Source: Sulfolobus sp. UBA167 (GTDB lineage Archaea; Thermoproteota; Thermoprotei_A; Sulfolobales; Sulfolobaceae). From it: a DNA stretch of 25,535 bases. The stretch covers positions 1-25,535 of the forward strand of contig DAHF01000052.1 of NCBI GenBank assembly GCA_002495845.1. Direction: 5' to 3'. The notes beneath the pieces were generated by a model. That model was not told where the DNA came from, made no database searches, and saw only the letters and a list, made by a program, of their open reading frames with translations. Shown piece by piece: positions 15,553-23,296 of the stretch (within the stretch, counting starts at the first letter, position 1; each line of letters begins with the position of its first letter). A program made the position numbers and the translations under genes.

Positions 15553-17073
15553 TTGAAAGATTTGATGCTAGATAAGAGTTCTCTCCTGAACGGTGTATCT
15601 AGGTACTTGGAAAGAAACGTCATATATGGGAATATTTTGATCCATAAATCTCTAGTTAGAGAGCTAGAGGAGGAGAGCCGAGATGGGTTAGTTAGCGGTG
15701 ACATAGCGCTCGAAGAGATAAATAAAGTGAAAGAAATGTCGGAGAGGCTCCTCATAGGTTTTGACATAGTAGGAGAAGGAACAAAGGAATCCGACGTAGC
15801 GTTGAGGGAGTTTTGTCAGTCCAAAGGCTGTACCGTAATTACTTCCGACGACCTTCAAAGGAAAATGTGTGACTTGATGAAGGTTCAGTGTATTCTACTT
15901 CAACCCCTTCCAGATGAGAGGATATCTATTGAAAACTACTTTGACGAGAACACGATGAGCGTCCACCTCAAGGAAGACTCCAAGCCTAAAGCTAAAAGGG
16001 GAAAGCCTGGGGAATGGGAGTTCGTAGAGCTTTCCGGTGAACCCCTCACTAAGGCAGATATGAAAAGAATTGTCTCTGATGTAGTGAATAGCGTGCGTTT
16101 CGTTAAGGGATCTTTCATAGAAATAGAAAGGAAAGGATCTATGATCATCCAACTGGGTAACTACAGGATAGTCGTAACTCGCCCACCTTTAAGCGATGGG
16201 TGGGAAATGACGATCACCAGACCAGTTGCTAGGAGGTCCATGGAAGACTATTCCTTAGACCAGAGGCTTCTGGACAAGTTCCGCGATCATGCTGAAGGGA
16301 TAGTGATAGCAGGATCTCCAGGGATGGGGAAGACGACCTTCGCTCAGGCCTTAGCTGAGTATTACATGAGGCTGGGGAAGATAGTGAAGACCATCGAAAG
16401 CCCTAGGGATATGCATTTACCCCCTGACATAACTCAATATTCAAAGAATTACGCTGAGATAGGTGAGCTTCACGACATACTTTTATTGAGCAGACCTGAC
16501 TACACGGTTTATGATGAGATGAGGAACGATGAGGACTTCAAGCTCTATACAGACCTGAGATTGGCTGGAATAGGAATGATAGGGGTAGTCCACGCTACTT
16601 CTCCCATAGACGCAATCCATAGGTTCGTCAGCAGAGTAGATTTAGGTACAATACCTAATATTTTAGATACCGTTGTGTTCATCAGGAACGGTACAGTCGA
16701 GAAGGTCTATTCGCTGGAGATGACAGTCAAAGTCCCATCGGGTTTGAGGGAAGCCGACCTAGCGAGGCCAGTGGTGGAGATAAAGGATTTCCTGAACGAT
16801 AAGGCTGAATATGAAATGTACGTGTTTGGAGAGCAAACAATGATAGTTCCAGTAAAGTCTGGGTCAGGAAAAGGAGGAGACTCCATGGAGAGCAGACTTA
16901 ACAAGATAGTGGAGAACATAATTCCAGACGCGTCGGTGAAATACGAAGAAGGGGAGTACGTAGTTAATATACCTAAAGAGCAGATAGGGAAATTCAACAG
17001 GAAGCTTACATCTAGGCTGAGGAAGCTAGAGAAGAAGCATAACATCAAAATAAGGATAAGGCTCTCAGAGTGA
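15553..17073 (+). CDS. pina: PINA: PIN domain - VirB11/PilT-type ATPase - KH domain protein
   Basis: 506 residues. An N-terminal PIN nuclease-like domain (about 1-125, with acidic residues in EESRDGLVSG and VITSDDLQ), a linker, an ATPase core with Walker A GSPGMGKTT (254-262) and TVYDEMRNDED as the Walker B region, and a C-terminal KH-like domain (about 430-506, GEYVVNIPKEQIGKFNRKL). In Sulfolobus islandicus PINA is a hexameric ATPase that promotes Holliday-junction branch migration and works with Hjc and Hjm; hjc is the next gene here, facing it. Start is TTG at 15553; ATG at 15565 is the alternative. The stop is followed after 10 bases by a foldable element. Confidence 0.92.
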   Translation: MKDLMLDKSSLLNGVSRYLERNVIYGNILIHKSLVRELEEESRDGLVSGDIALEEINKVKEMSERLLIGFDIVGEGTKESDVALREFCQSKGCTVITSDDLQRKMCDLMKVQCILLQPLPDERISIENYFDENTMSVHLKEDSKPKAKRGKPGEWEFVELSGEPLTKADMKRIVSDVVNSVRFVKGSFIEIERKGSMIIQLGNYRIVVTRPPLSDGWEMTITRPVARRSMEDYSLDQRLLDKFRDHAEGIVIAGSPGMGKTTFAQALAEYYMRLGKIVKTIESPRDMHLPPDITQYSKNYAEIGELHDILLLSRPDYTVYDEMRNDEDFKLYTDLRLAGIGMIGVVHATSPIDAIHRFVSRVDLGTIPNILDTVVFIRNGTVEKVYSLEMTVKVPSGLREADLARPVVEIKDFLNDKAEYEMYVFGEQTMIVPVKSGSGKGGDSMESRLNKIVENIIPDASVKYEEGEYVVNIPKEQIGKFNRKLTSRLRKLEKKHNIKIRIRLSE

Positions 17074-17083
17074 CCCAAGGACT

Positions 17084-17143
17084 ATATATGGAGAGTCCGG
17101 AGCTGGACAGCTGTAGAGCTGGCTAGCTTGAGGTCTCATATAT
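17084..17143 (+). ncRNA. Candidate structured RNA or 3'-UTR element after PINA
   Basis: About 60 bases, starting 10 bases after the PINA stop, can fold as a branched structure. The outer stem is ATATATG-AGA (17084-17094, G91 bulged) with TCTCATATAT (17134-17143). Inside are GTCC-GGAGCT-GGAC (17095-17108) and AGCT-GTAG-AGCT (17109-17120). AGCT recurs every eight bases at 17101, 17109, 17117 and 17125. It matches no tRNA or C/D or H/ACA guide pattern that I can see. It may be part of a decayed insertion-element RNA together with the hairpin at 17166, or a 3'-end stabiliser. Folding is by eye. Confidence 0.35.
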
Positions 17144-17165
17144 CACTTTTATCTTAACGAGGGGG

Positions 17166-17196
17166 GGACTACCCCTTCCGTGAGGGGTAGTTCACC
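17166..17196. repeat. GC hairpin ending GGGGTAGTTCACC, possible IS605-type right-end relic
   Basis: GGACTACCCC (17166-17175) pairs with GGGGTAGTTC (17184-17193) as a 10-base-pair stem with one G-T wobble and the 8-base loop TTCCGTGA. The 3' arm continues as TTCACC. It shares CTA...GGGGTAGTYCAC with the hairpin at 43-70, and the in-frame readings are also alike (here GGTTPSVRGSSPGK). No tnpB or tnpA remains nearby. It sits between convergent PINA and hjc and may now serve as a bidirectional terminator. Confidence 0.4.
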
Positions 17197-17290
17197 TGGG
17201 AAATGTGGAAATGGGTCATCCAATTATGAGGCTTTCACCCGTTTCAATGTTACATACATAGTTTTCCCTAAAAGAGTTTGAGGGGCATTT

Positions 17291-17746
17291 TCATGTTTCG
17301 TTTTCGTTCATGAGGAATTCATCAAGGGAAACTCCGAGCTTTCCGTCGACGAACCTTAGGAGGTCCTCAAAGGATAGTCCTTCCTTGTCTACAGTGTACT
17401 CATCTGCAACGTAGTTACCCCCTTTTGTCAACCTAAGCTTCGAGAAATGTAAGAACTTTAGCATAGAGGGCGTTTTTATCCCCAGGAAAAGATATCCCCC
17501 GCTCTTGTCTGCGAATACCTTGGCGCCTTCAGCTTGCTCCTTGCTTACGTATACCTTACCTTCTCTAGAACGGCTCTTTAATTCGATTAGGATTATTACC
17601 CCTTTCTTCATGGCTATTATGTCAGGTATCGGGTCCTTTCTCTTACTTCCGCTAGCCGGGGTTCTTGTTACTGCAAACCCCTTATCTCTAAGTTTTTTGA
17701 AGAGAGAAAGCTCTACCGAAGTACCTTTTCTTTTTCTGGGGTTCAC
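17291..17746 (-). CDS. hjc: Holliday junction resolvase Hjc
   Basis: 151 residues. Archaeal type II restriction-fold nuclease that cuts four-way junctions. The active site is complete and numbered as in the Sulfolobus enzyme: Glu12 (SVELSLF), Ser32 (PASGS), Asp42 (PDIIA), Glu55 and Lys57 (IELKS). The basic N-terminus NPRKRKG is the DNA-binding arm. GTG start at 17746 with an AT-rich promoter about 26 bases upstream, so a leaderless message is likely. It converges on PINA, its known partner in Sulfolobus, and is downstream of ilvC on the same strand. Confidence 0.96.
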   Translation of the reverse strand: MNPRKRKGTSVELSLFKKLRDKGFAVTRTPASGSKRKDPIPDIIAMKKGVIILIELKSRSREGKVYVSKEQAEGAKVFADKSGGYLFLGIKTPSMLKFLHFSKLRLTKGGNYVADEYTVDKEGLSFEDLLRFVDGKLGVSLDEFLMNENET

Positions 17747-17783
17747 AACTTAAAAAGAGTGTGTTTTATATTTATATATATAT
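17747..17783 (-). promoter_or_regulatory. AT-rich hjc promoter between ilvC and hjc
   Basis: On the minus strand the gap reads as a run of alternating T and A (TATATATATAAATATAAAA) ending about 20 bases before the hjc GTG. It offers several overlapping box A positions. T-rich stretches on the coding strand for ilvC termination are weak, so readthrough from ilvC is possible. Confidence 0.5.
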
Positions 17784-18794
17784 TTATTGTTTTTTAGGTT
17801 TTCCTCTTTCTATAAGGTCTCTTAATTCTTCTGCTACCTTCTGTTCTAAGCTATTGTCGACTTCCTTTAGTCCGTTCACCACTGTGGGCATTCCTCTGTT
17901 ATATTCTTCTACCCATTCTGAGGCAAATTGTCCGTCCCTTACTCTTTCAGCGGCTTCTCTTATTCTCTTCCTTACATCTTCATTTATTACTTTCTTCCCT
18001 ACTGTTATTCCGCCGTACTTTGCTGTATCTGATACTGCCCTGAGCATTCCACTTAGTCCCTTAGAGTGTATTATGTCGACTATCATTTTCACCTCGTTTA
18101 TCGTCTCGAAGTACGCAACTTCAGGTTGGTATCCCATCTCAACGAGAGTCTCGAATGATGCCCTCATTAATTCCATAATTCCTCCTACTAGGATAGTCTG
18201 TTCTCCGACTAGGTCTGTTTCCGTCTCCTCTTTAAAGGAGCTCTCAAGTGCTCCAGACCTTGTTGCGCCTATGCCCTTAGCTACTGCAAGTGCTTTCTCC
18301 ATCGCCTTCCCTGAGACATTCTGGTACGTTGCAACTAAGACTGGAACTCCTCCTCCTGCCACGTAATAGTCCCTCACTGTATCCCCTGGTCCCTTAGGGG
18401 CAACCATGTAGACGTCAGAATCCGCAGGTGGCTCAATCATTCTGAAGTGTATGTTGAATCCGTGGGCGAACACTAGGTCGGCTTTCTTCTTCATGTTAGG
18501 TTTCACTTTCTCCAACCAGATTGTCCTTTGAACCATATCTGGGACTAGGAATATTATCACATCAGCATCCTTCACAGCCTCCTCAGTCTTGACGGGAGTA
18601 AACCCGTCTTTTGTGGCCTTTTCCCATGATTTTCCTTGTCTCTCAAGTCCTACAGTGACGTCTAACCCGGAATCCCTCATGTTCAGAGCCCAAGCTCTCC
18701 CTTGGTTTCCGTAGCCTAAGACGGCTATTTTCTTGCCTTTTAAAACGTCAAGAGACGCATCTTTATCAGTGTAGATTTTTGCTATATTTATCAC
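17784..18794 (-). CDS. ilvC: Ketol-acid reductoisomerase
   Basis: 336 residues, class I enzyme. It converts 2-acetolactate and 2-aceto-2-hydroxybutyrate to the dihydroxy acids of valine, leucine and isoleucine synthesis using NAD(P)H and magnesium. The N-terminal Rossmann domain has VLGYGNQGRAWALNMRDSG and VTVGLERQGKSW; MVAPKGPGDTVR precedes the knotted helical domain (about 185-325) with metal-binding DLVGEQTILVGG and EMGYQPEVAYFETINE. Start is GTG at 18794 with GGGG just upstream; this overlaps the ACT gene by 29 bases, indicating coupled translation. Confidence 0.96.
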   Translation of the reverse strand: MINIAKIYTDKDASLDVLKGKKIAVLGYGNQGRAWALNMRDSGLDVTVGLERQGKSWEKATKDGFTPVKTEEAVKDADVIIFLVPDMVQRTIWLEKVKPNMKKKADLVFAHGFNIHFRMIEPPADSDVYMVAPKGPGDTVRDYYVAGGGVPVLVATYQNVSGKAMEKALAVAKGIGATRSGALESSFKEETETDLVGEQTILVGGIMELMRASFETLVEMGYQPEVAYFETINEVKMIVDIIHSKGLSGMLRAVSDTAKYGGITVGKKVINEDVRKRIREAAERVRDGQFASEWVEEYNRGMPTVVNGLKEVDNSLEQKVAEELRDLIERGKPKKQ

Positions 18795-19164
18795 CCCAAC
18801 TATATCCGACTACTTTAGAAAAAACTGGTACATAAATTATGAGGTTCTCTCCATCGTTCCATTCGTCCTCACTTCCTCTCCTTATGCTACCGTCATGAGA
18901 GGCTATATATGGCTCTACCTTGGCGTCCTCCAAGACCTCGACCTTCTCTATCTCCACGGTCTTGCTCAAGTTAGCCACAGCAATATCGAAGTTGTTGGTA
19001 TAGGGGATCCCCATATAGACTTCGTAAAGTCCTTCATCGTTTATTTTCTTGCCGTAAATCCAATCTATATCTACTAGCAATTTCCTCAGGTTCGATGCTA
19101 TCCTCTCAATGTAACTAGCGTCGTGGTAATATCCTAGGACTCTAACTACTTTTTCTTGGGTCAG
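18766..19164 (-). CDS. ACT-domain protein, probable acetolactate synthase regulatory subunit
   Basis: The first ATG/GTG/TTG of this frame is TTG at 19080 (104 residues), but codons upstream to 19164 are open and read VVRVLGYYHDASYIERI then ASNLRKLLVDIDW, the missing first strand and helix of an ACT domain. The rest of the domain follows (YEVYMGIPYTN, NFDIAVANLSKTVEIEKVEV). No ATG, GTG or TTG exists in that extension; the first codon after the stop is CTG at 19164, giving 132 residues. It may start at CTG or another rare codon, or be made by a +1 shift from ilvB near AGA-AAA-AGT. Between ilvB and ilvC, it fits the regulatory subunit IlvN although divergent from bacterial IlvN. Confidence 0.65.
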   Translation of the reverse strand: MTQEKVVRVLGYYHDASYIERIASNLRKLLVDIDWIYGKKINDEGLYEVYMGIPYTNNFDIAVANLSKTVEIEKVEVLEDAKVEPYIASHDGSIRRGSEDEWNDGENLIIYVPVFSKVVGYSWGDKYSKNLH

Positions 19165-20860
19165 TTACGATCACCTGTTTCAGTCTTCCTCCCGGCGGTA
19201 AGGTTGGGAGAGCCAATTCCTGTTTGTCTATAGGTATCCTTATCAGTGCAGGGTGATTTTCCTTTATTGCGCTCTTCACTGATTTCTCTATCTCCTCGTA
19301 TGTGGTAGCATTATAACCCAAGGCTCCGAAGGATTCTGCGAACTTCACTAGATCTGGAGACGGACCATAGTCCACGCCAACTACACGTCTATTGAAGAAC
19401 AAATCTTGCACTTGTCTCACTAGACCTAAGGATCTATTGTCGAATATTATCGAAATGACGGGTATGTGTTCATCTACTGCAGTAGCGAAGTTAGTCCCTG
19501 TCATCATTATTGAACCGTCTCCGTCTAAGTCTACTACTACCTTATCTGGTCTTGCCATTTTGGCCCCTATTGCAGCAGGCAAACCGAATCCCATTGTGCC
19601 CATACCGGTGGAGCTCAAGAACGTTCTAGGCTCGAGGACTTCCCAGAAGACTTCTGACCACATTTGGTGTTGTCCAACCCCAGTAGTTACTATTGCGTCA
19701 CGAGGTAAGCTCTGCCTTATCGTCTTCAAGACCTTCCACGGCCTTAGCTTTGTGTTATCGTCGCTAAAGTAAAACTGTGAGTAGTATTCTTTCAGCTCTT
19801 TTACTCTCTTCATCCACGCTGAATGGTCGTTCTTCTTGCCTAATTTGAGCACTGCGTTATAGATTTCTCTCAATAAAATCTTCGCGTCTCCGTATAGAGC
19901 TACATCCATCTTTATTGTCCTCTCCGAGTCCGTTGGATCAATGTTTATCATGACGAACTTCTTGCGGGTCTCTACCATCTCATCGTATGAAGTGAAAGTT
20001 CTGTCGCTTAGTCTAGCTCCTATCACGAACATTAAGTCCGATTCCAAGGCTGCCATTGAAGCTTCTGCTCTACCATAGTATCCCATTGCACCTAAGTAGA
20101 GCGGATGGTCATGTGGTATAGCTGACTTTCCTGGCAGAGTTGAGACTATAGGAGATATCAAAGTTTCAGCTAAGTCCAATACTTCCTTTGTAGCGTTAGA
20201 CCATACTACTCCTGTGCCTACCATTATGACTGGTCTCTCAGCGTTTATCAGCATCTCTGCTGCCTTTTTGATTGCGATTGGATCTATAATGGTCTTGAAC
20301 GGTCTGTATCCTTTGATTGTAGGCTTTTCAGGCCATTTAATTTCATCTGATTTCTCATAGAATATATCACGCGGTATGTCTACAACTACCGGTCCAGGTC
20401 TTCCTGTGCTTGCAACGTAGAATGCGTTCTTTATTGCCTGTGGAATCTCGTCGAATTTTCTAACCTGATATGCATATTTTACTACGTCCTCTGTTGCACC
20501 TACAGCGTCAGCTTCTTGGAAAGACATCTTCCCTATCGTAGACCTTGGTACTTGTCCAGTGATCGCGACTACAGGGGAGCTGTCCCAGTATGCTGTTATT
20601 AATCCTGTCACCAGGTTTGTTGCGCCCGGGCCTGACGTGGCTGTGCACACACCCGGTATTCCAGATGCCCTCGCAAACCCATCTGCAGCGTGTGCTGCTG
20701 CCTGCTCATGTCTCATTAGCACATGCCTTAATTCGCCATTCATTAAGTCTTCAACGAAAGCATCGTAAAGCTGCATGTTCGACAACCCTGGTATTCCGAA
20801 AATAACTTTCGTGCCTTCTCTTTTTAAAGCATCTATAGTTAGTCTAGATCCTGTTGGCAT
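19142..20860 (-). CDS. ilvB: Acetolactate synthase catalytic subunit
   Basis: 572 residues, thiamine-diphosphate enzyme making acetolactate or acetohydroxybutyrate from pyruvate and 2-oxobutyrate. Catalytic Glu52 lies in RHEQAAAHAADGFARA. The central FAD-type domain includes YLGAMGYYGRAEA. The cofactor motif GDGSIMMTGTNFATAV with the later IIFDNRSLGLVRQ binds magnesium and diphosphate. Length is normal. ATG start with GGTGAG five bases upstream; a TAA directly before the ATG rules out an N-terminal extension. First gene of the ilvB-ACT-ilvC operon; its stop overlaps the possible ACT start by 23 bases. Confidence 0.95.
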   Translation of the reverse strand: MPTGSRLTIDALKREGTKVIFGIPGLSNMQLYDAFVEDLMNGELRHVLMRHEQAAAHAADGFARASGIPGVCTATSGPGATNLVTGLITAYWDSSPVVAITGQVPRSTIGKMSFQEADAVGATEDVVKYAYQVRKFDEIPQAIKNAFYVASTGRPGPVVVDIPRDIFYEKSDEIKWPEKPTIKGYRPFKTIIDPIAIKKAAEMLINAERPVIMVGTGVVWSNATKEVLDLAETLISPIVSTLPGKSAIPHDHPLYLGAMGYYGRAEASMAALESDLMFVIGARLSDRTFTSYDEMVETRKKFVMINIDPTDSERTIKMDVALYGDAKILLREIYNAVLKLGKKNDHSAWMKRVKELKEYYSQFYFSDDNTKLRPWKVLKTIRQSLPRDAIVTTGVGQHQMWSEVFWEVLEPRTFLSSTGMGTMGFGLPAAIGAKMARPDKVVVDLDGDGSIMMTGTNFATAVDEHIPVISIIFDNRSLGLVRQVQDLFFNRRVVGVDYGPSPDLVKFAESFGALGYNATTYEEIEKSVKSAIKENHPALIRIPIDKQELALPTLPPGGRLKQVIVTDPRKSS

Positions 20861-21060
20861 TTAATCTCACCTTTTCTAGATAATTTCCTTTCAATTGGCC
20901 CCACAAAGGGGTTCCCTTTAGAAGGAGTTTTGAATTTAGTATCCGACTTGGAGGATACGGCCACCCATCATCCTTTTTCACTGAAAGAAGTGAAGAGTAA
21001 TCGGTTTTAAGCATTACTATATCTTCGGATTAAGATATATGATATTATTTTAAAAATCAT
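20861..21060 (-). promoter_or_regulatory. ilvB promoter and long structured leader
   Basis: A minus-strand box A TTAAAA at 21005-21010 predicts a start near 20980, giving an unusual untranslated leader of about 120 bases. In it are GTATCC-(8)-GGATAC (20939-20958), then two hairpins that cannot form together: AAAGGG-AAC-CCCTTT (20905-20919) and CCCC-TTTGT-GGGG (20899-20911). Most genes in this window are near-leaderless, so a long leader before a biosynthetic operon suggests regulation. A short reading frame overlaps the first hairpin. No known riboswitch class is recognised. Confidence 0.5.
20936..20971 (-). CDS. Possible leader peptide MMGGRILQVGY before ilvB
   Basis: Eleven codons and TAA lie just after the predicted transcript start. 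The peptide holds Ile, Leu and Val, the three end products of the operon, and its last codons form the hairpin at 20939-20958. There is no well-placed Shine-Dalgarno (AAAAAGG abuts the ATG). Short frames occur by chance and these residues are common, so this is only a candidate. Confidence 0.25.
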   Translation of the reverse strand: MMGGRILQVGY

Positions 21061-21552
21061 TCAATCTTCTCGTTCTAAAAATTTAAACATGTCCATATGA
21101 TCTTGAATATCGTGCCACATTTCCATGCATTTGATCCCGGGTAAGTAAAGCCATACATTACCGAAGTGAATTCTTCTATCATCAACGAAAATTATCTCCT
21201 CTCTTCTTATGTTGAAACCTTTCCTTCTGAGCTCTATCAGGATATCTCCTAACATTATGAACTTGTACGGAAAAGGTCTAGATATGATTACATCGAAGAA
21301 GTCTTGAAGCTCTAAAGTCCTGAGTACTAATGACGTCTTCTCTGGCAAGTTCCATGTCGCCATCCCTATTATGAGGCCTCTCTTTTTCAGCTCCTGGAGC
21401 GAAGACCTGACGTGAGGGAAAAGCTTCAGTTTGTTTCCCGCGGAATCTTCTATCTCATCGCTAGAAATTCTCTTCAGTGGTTCGATGAACTCAGAAATAT
21501 TGTAGTGATCCCAGAGAGTTTTATCGGCGTCGAAGACAACTACTTTAGTCAT
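21061..21552 (-). CDS. HAD-superfamily phosphatase, MDP-1-like
   Basis: 163 residues. The HAD nucleophile motif is VVFDADKTLWD with Asp8 and Asp10; motif II threonine is in GMATWN; a conserved lysine position lies near PYKFIMLGD; motif IV is IIFVDDRRIHFGN. The DxDxTLWD form and small cap match magnesium-dependent phosphatase-1 proteins, which act on phosphotyrosine or sugar/metabolite phosphates. Substrate unknown. It begins four bases after the stop of the GTPase gene, so the two are co-transcribed. Confidence 0.88.
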   Translation of the reverse strand: MTKVVVFDADKTLWDHYNISEFIEPLKRISSDEIEDSAGNKLKLFPHVRSSLQELKKRGLIIGMATWNLPEKTSLVLRTLELQDFFDVIISRPFPYKFIMLGDILIELRRKGFNIRREEIIFVDDRRIHFGNVWLYLPGIKCMEMWHDIQDHMDMFKFLERED

Positions 21553-21556
21553 CAGG

Positions 21557-22321
21557 TCATTCTGGGGGAAGAGTATAATAAGTTATTTTCCCGTTATGAT
21601 AGTCCTTAATGACTGTCTTTGCGGCTAGGTCTACATCGGGTTCCTTGTCAGTCCTATCTATCCATCCTCTATGTCTGGCTAGGTCTTGAAGGAACTGCAT
21701 GGGTGAAATATAGTTAACTTTGTATGTGGTTTCAAGTAGTGCTGGAGATATCTGGAACGCTTTCTCAAGGATTGAAATTGCGGGAGGGATTGGGTTATCT
21801 AAATTATCCGGGTTCGTTCCCCTTATAGCTTTCTCGAACGGATTGCCGTGAGGAGGAATGACCCCAGGGGTATCGAAAGCGTATATCTTGGAATCTATCT
21901 TCACCAGCTGTATTCCCTTAGTGAAACCTGTGGACATAGGCTGAGTGGAGACCGAGGCGGCCTTCTTTCCCTTGAGCACGTTGATAATTGATGATTTACC
22001 GGTCTTCGGATATCCCACGAAGGCGACCTTTCCTTCTCCTTTTAAAGATTCCTTTATGGCGTCCCTCAGTAGCCTCGTCCCTTGTCTCATTCTTGTTGAG
22101 ACGTATATGGTAGGAAAGTCTCTGGATAGGTAGTCCTTCCATCTTTCCGCTACTTCTCTAGGAACTAAGTCTATTTTATTAAGTACTAATATGACTTGCT
22201 TACCGTTCTTTGTTGCATATCCTTCTATCTCCCTAGACCTAGTTAGGTCAGGCTCCCTGGAATCAAGGACCTCGACTATGACATCTACTCTCCTTATCGA
22301 GGCGAGAACTTTACTCAACAT
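21557..22321 (-). CDS. Circularly permuted GTPase of the YlqF/RbgA (YawG) group
   Basis: 254 residues. The GTPase motifs are in the permuted order: G4 NKID (48-51), G5-like YVSTRMRQG (73-81), G1 GYPKTGKSS (103-111), G2 threonine in MSTGFTKGI and G3 DTPG (150-153). The C-terminal helical region (about 165-254) is the RNA/ribosome contact domain. Relatives assist assembly of the large ribosomal subunit. The ATG start has a TATATTAAAG box about 26 bases upstream, so the message is leaderless; it shares a 33-base gap with the next gene. Confidence 0.92.
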   Translation of the reverse strand: MLSKVLASIRRVDVIVEVLDSREPDLTRSREIEGYATKNGKQVILVLNKIDLVPREVAERWKDYLSRDFPTIYVSTRMRQGTRLLRDAIKESLKGEGKVAFVGYPKTGKSSIINVLKGKKAASVSTQPMSTGFTKGIQLVKIDSKIYAFDTPGVIPPHGNPFEKAIRGTNPDNLDNPIPPAISILEKAFQISPALLETTYKVNYISPMQFLQDLARHRGWIDRTDKEPDVDLAAKTVIKDYHNGKITYYTLPPE

Positions 22322-22354
22322 TCATTTTATTTTGTCTACTCCAGACTTTAATAT
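22322..22354. promoter_or_regulatory. 33-base bidirectional promoter with interlocked TATA boxes
   Basis: TTTATTTTG (22325-22333) is 26 bases before the plus-strand ATG at 22355, and TATATTAAAG on the minus strand (about 22343-22352) is 26 bases before the minus-strand ATG at 22321. Each box lies next to the other gene's start codon, and both messages would be leaderless. Confidence 0.55.
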
Positions 22355-23296
22355 ATGCCGAAAGGGGACTTACCACTATTTGACAAGGGCTGTTTTAATG
22401 GTTCGATCGAAGTTCAGTCCTTTACTAAGGGGACCACTTTGAGAGATTCTAACAAGAGCGTGTCTTATCCATTTGAACTTGAAAAAGAACCATCTAAGCT
22501 CTACGTGATAGCTTCGGTCGAGAGGGCTTTCACTGTGATGCCTAAGCTTAGAATATGGTTGAATGACTTCTCTCTCAGCAAGGAATTCAAACCAAACGTC
22601 GAGGTAAACGATGGTAACAGCGTTTTCTCCACAATAATTTACGATATTTCCCCTTTTGGGAAGAAGGGTAGGAACGAACTGAACTTCGTAAGGTCTTCTA
22701 ACGACTCTATGAACGTGATTAACGTTACCGTTGTTTCCTTTTATAGAGACGATGATCTGAAGACTGATTATAAGCTTAACGCGGGAACTATCATGTTGGG
22801 AAATAAGGAGACCTTGGAATTAGAGAATATGGGCAAGGGAATTCTAATTCTAGGAGGCAAGAGAGGTTTAGCTAAGGTCTTCACAGCCAAGGACATCCTC
22901 TTGTCGAGTTACTTTATGGAATCAGACGAACTGGAGGTGAACACTGAGGGTAAGCTGAAGGTAACTAATGAGGAAGGTACCTCTACGTTAGTATTCTTTT
23001 ATGGTACATTTTCAGTCGTGTCTCCTGAAATTAGGATAAATCCTCAGGTAATGGACAAGGACGGCTCCATATTTCTAAGCGTCAGAAACGAAAGCGACGT
23101 CCAACTAGATAAAATGGTGATGAACTTGACTGTAAACGGCGTGACCAAATTCTTCAAGGTATACTCTCCAGTTAGACCTAACGAAGAGCTGACAGAGAGG
23201 GTTAGCAAGTCAGGAGAGAAATTGGTAAATGTTAATTTAAGAGTGGTAGGAGTAAAATCTGGAATGAGAATTGTAATAGATAAGCCCCTGAAATAG
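22355..23296 (+). CDS. Unrecognised beta-rich protein with CARDB/Ig-like C-terminal part
   Basis: 313 residues; I do not recognise a family. There is no signal peptide or membrane segment. Strand-rich region one (about 40-125) contains LYVIASVERAFTVMPKLRIWL and SVFSTIIYDISPFGKKGRNE. A middle part (about 135-200) reads LNAGTIMLGNKETLELENMG. The last 95 residues alternate strands and turns (DKDGSIFLSVRNESD, MNLTVNGVTKFFKV, VRPNEELTERV), like CARDB or other Ig-like beta sandwiches that bind partners. Leaderless ATG. It overlaps the ubiA 3' end by 65 bases on the opposite strand. A structural or binding role is only inferred. Confidence 0.8.
   Translation: MPKGDLPLFDKGCFNGSIEVQSFTKGTTLRDSNKSVSYPFELEKEPSKLYVIASVERAFTVMPKLRIWLNDFSLSKEFKPNVEVNDGNSVFSTIIYDISPFGKKGRNELNFVRSSNDSMNVINVTVVSFYRDDDLKTDYKLNAGTIMLGNKETLELENMGKGILILGGKRGLAKVFTAKDILLSSYFMESDELEVNTEGKLKVTNEEGTSTLVFFYGTFSVVSPEIRINPQVMDKDGSIFLSVRNESDVQLDKMVMNLTVNGVTKFFKVYSPVRPNEELTERVSKSGEKLVNVNLRVVGVKSGMRIVIDKPLK

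Noticed and set aside
17761..17785. AT microsatellite as a repeat element
   Set aside because: The alternating T/A run is short and fits the hjc promoter; no repeat family is implied.
17761..18366. 201-codon plus-strand frame opposite ilvC
   Set aside because: The ilvC reading is certain by its motifs; the antisense translation is Ser/Thr/Ile-rich without domain features.
20861..20980. N-terminal extension of IlvB through the leader
   Set aside because: A TAA immediately precedes the ilvB ATG in frame.
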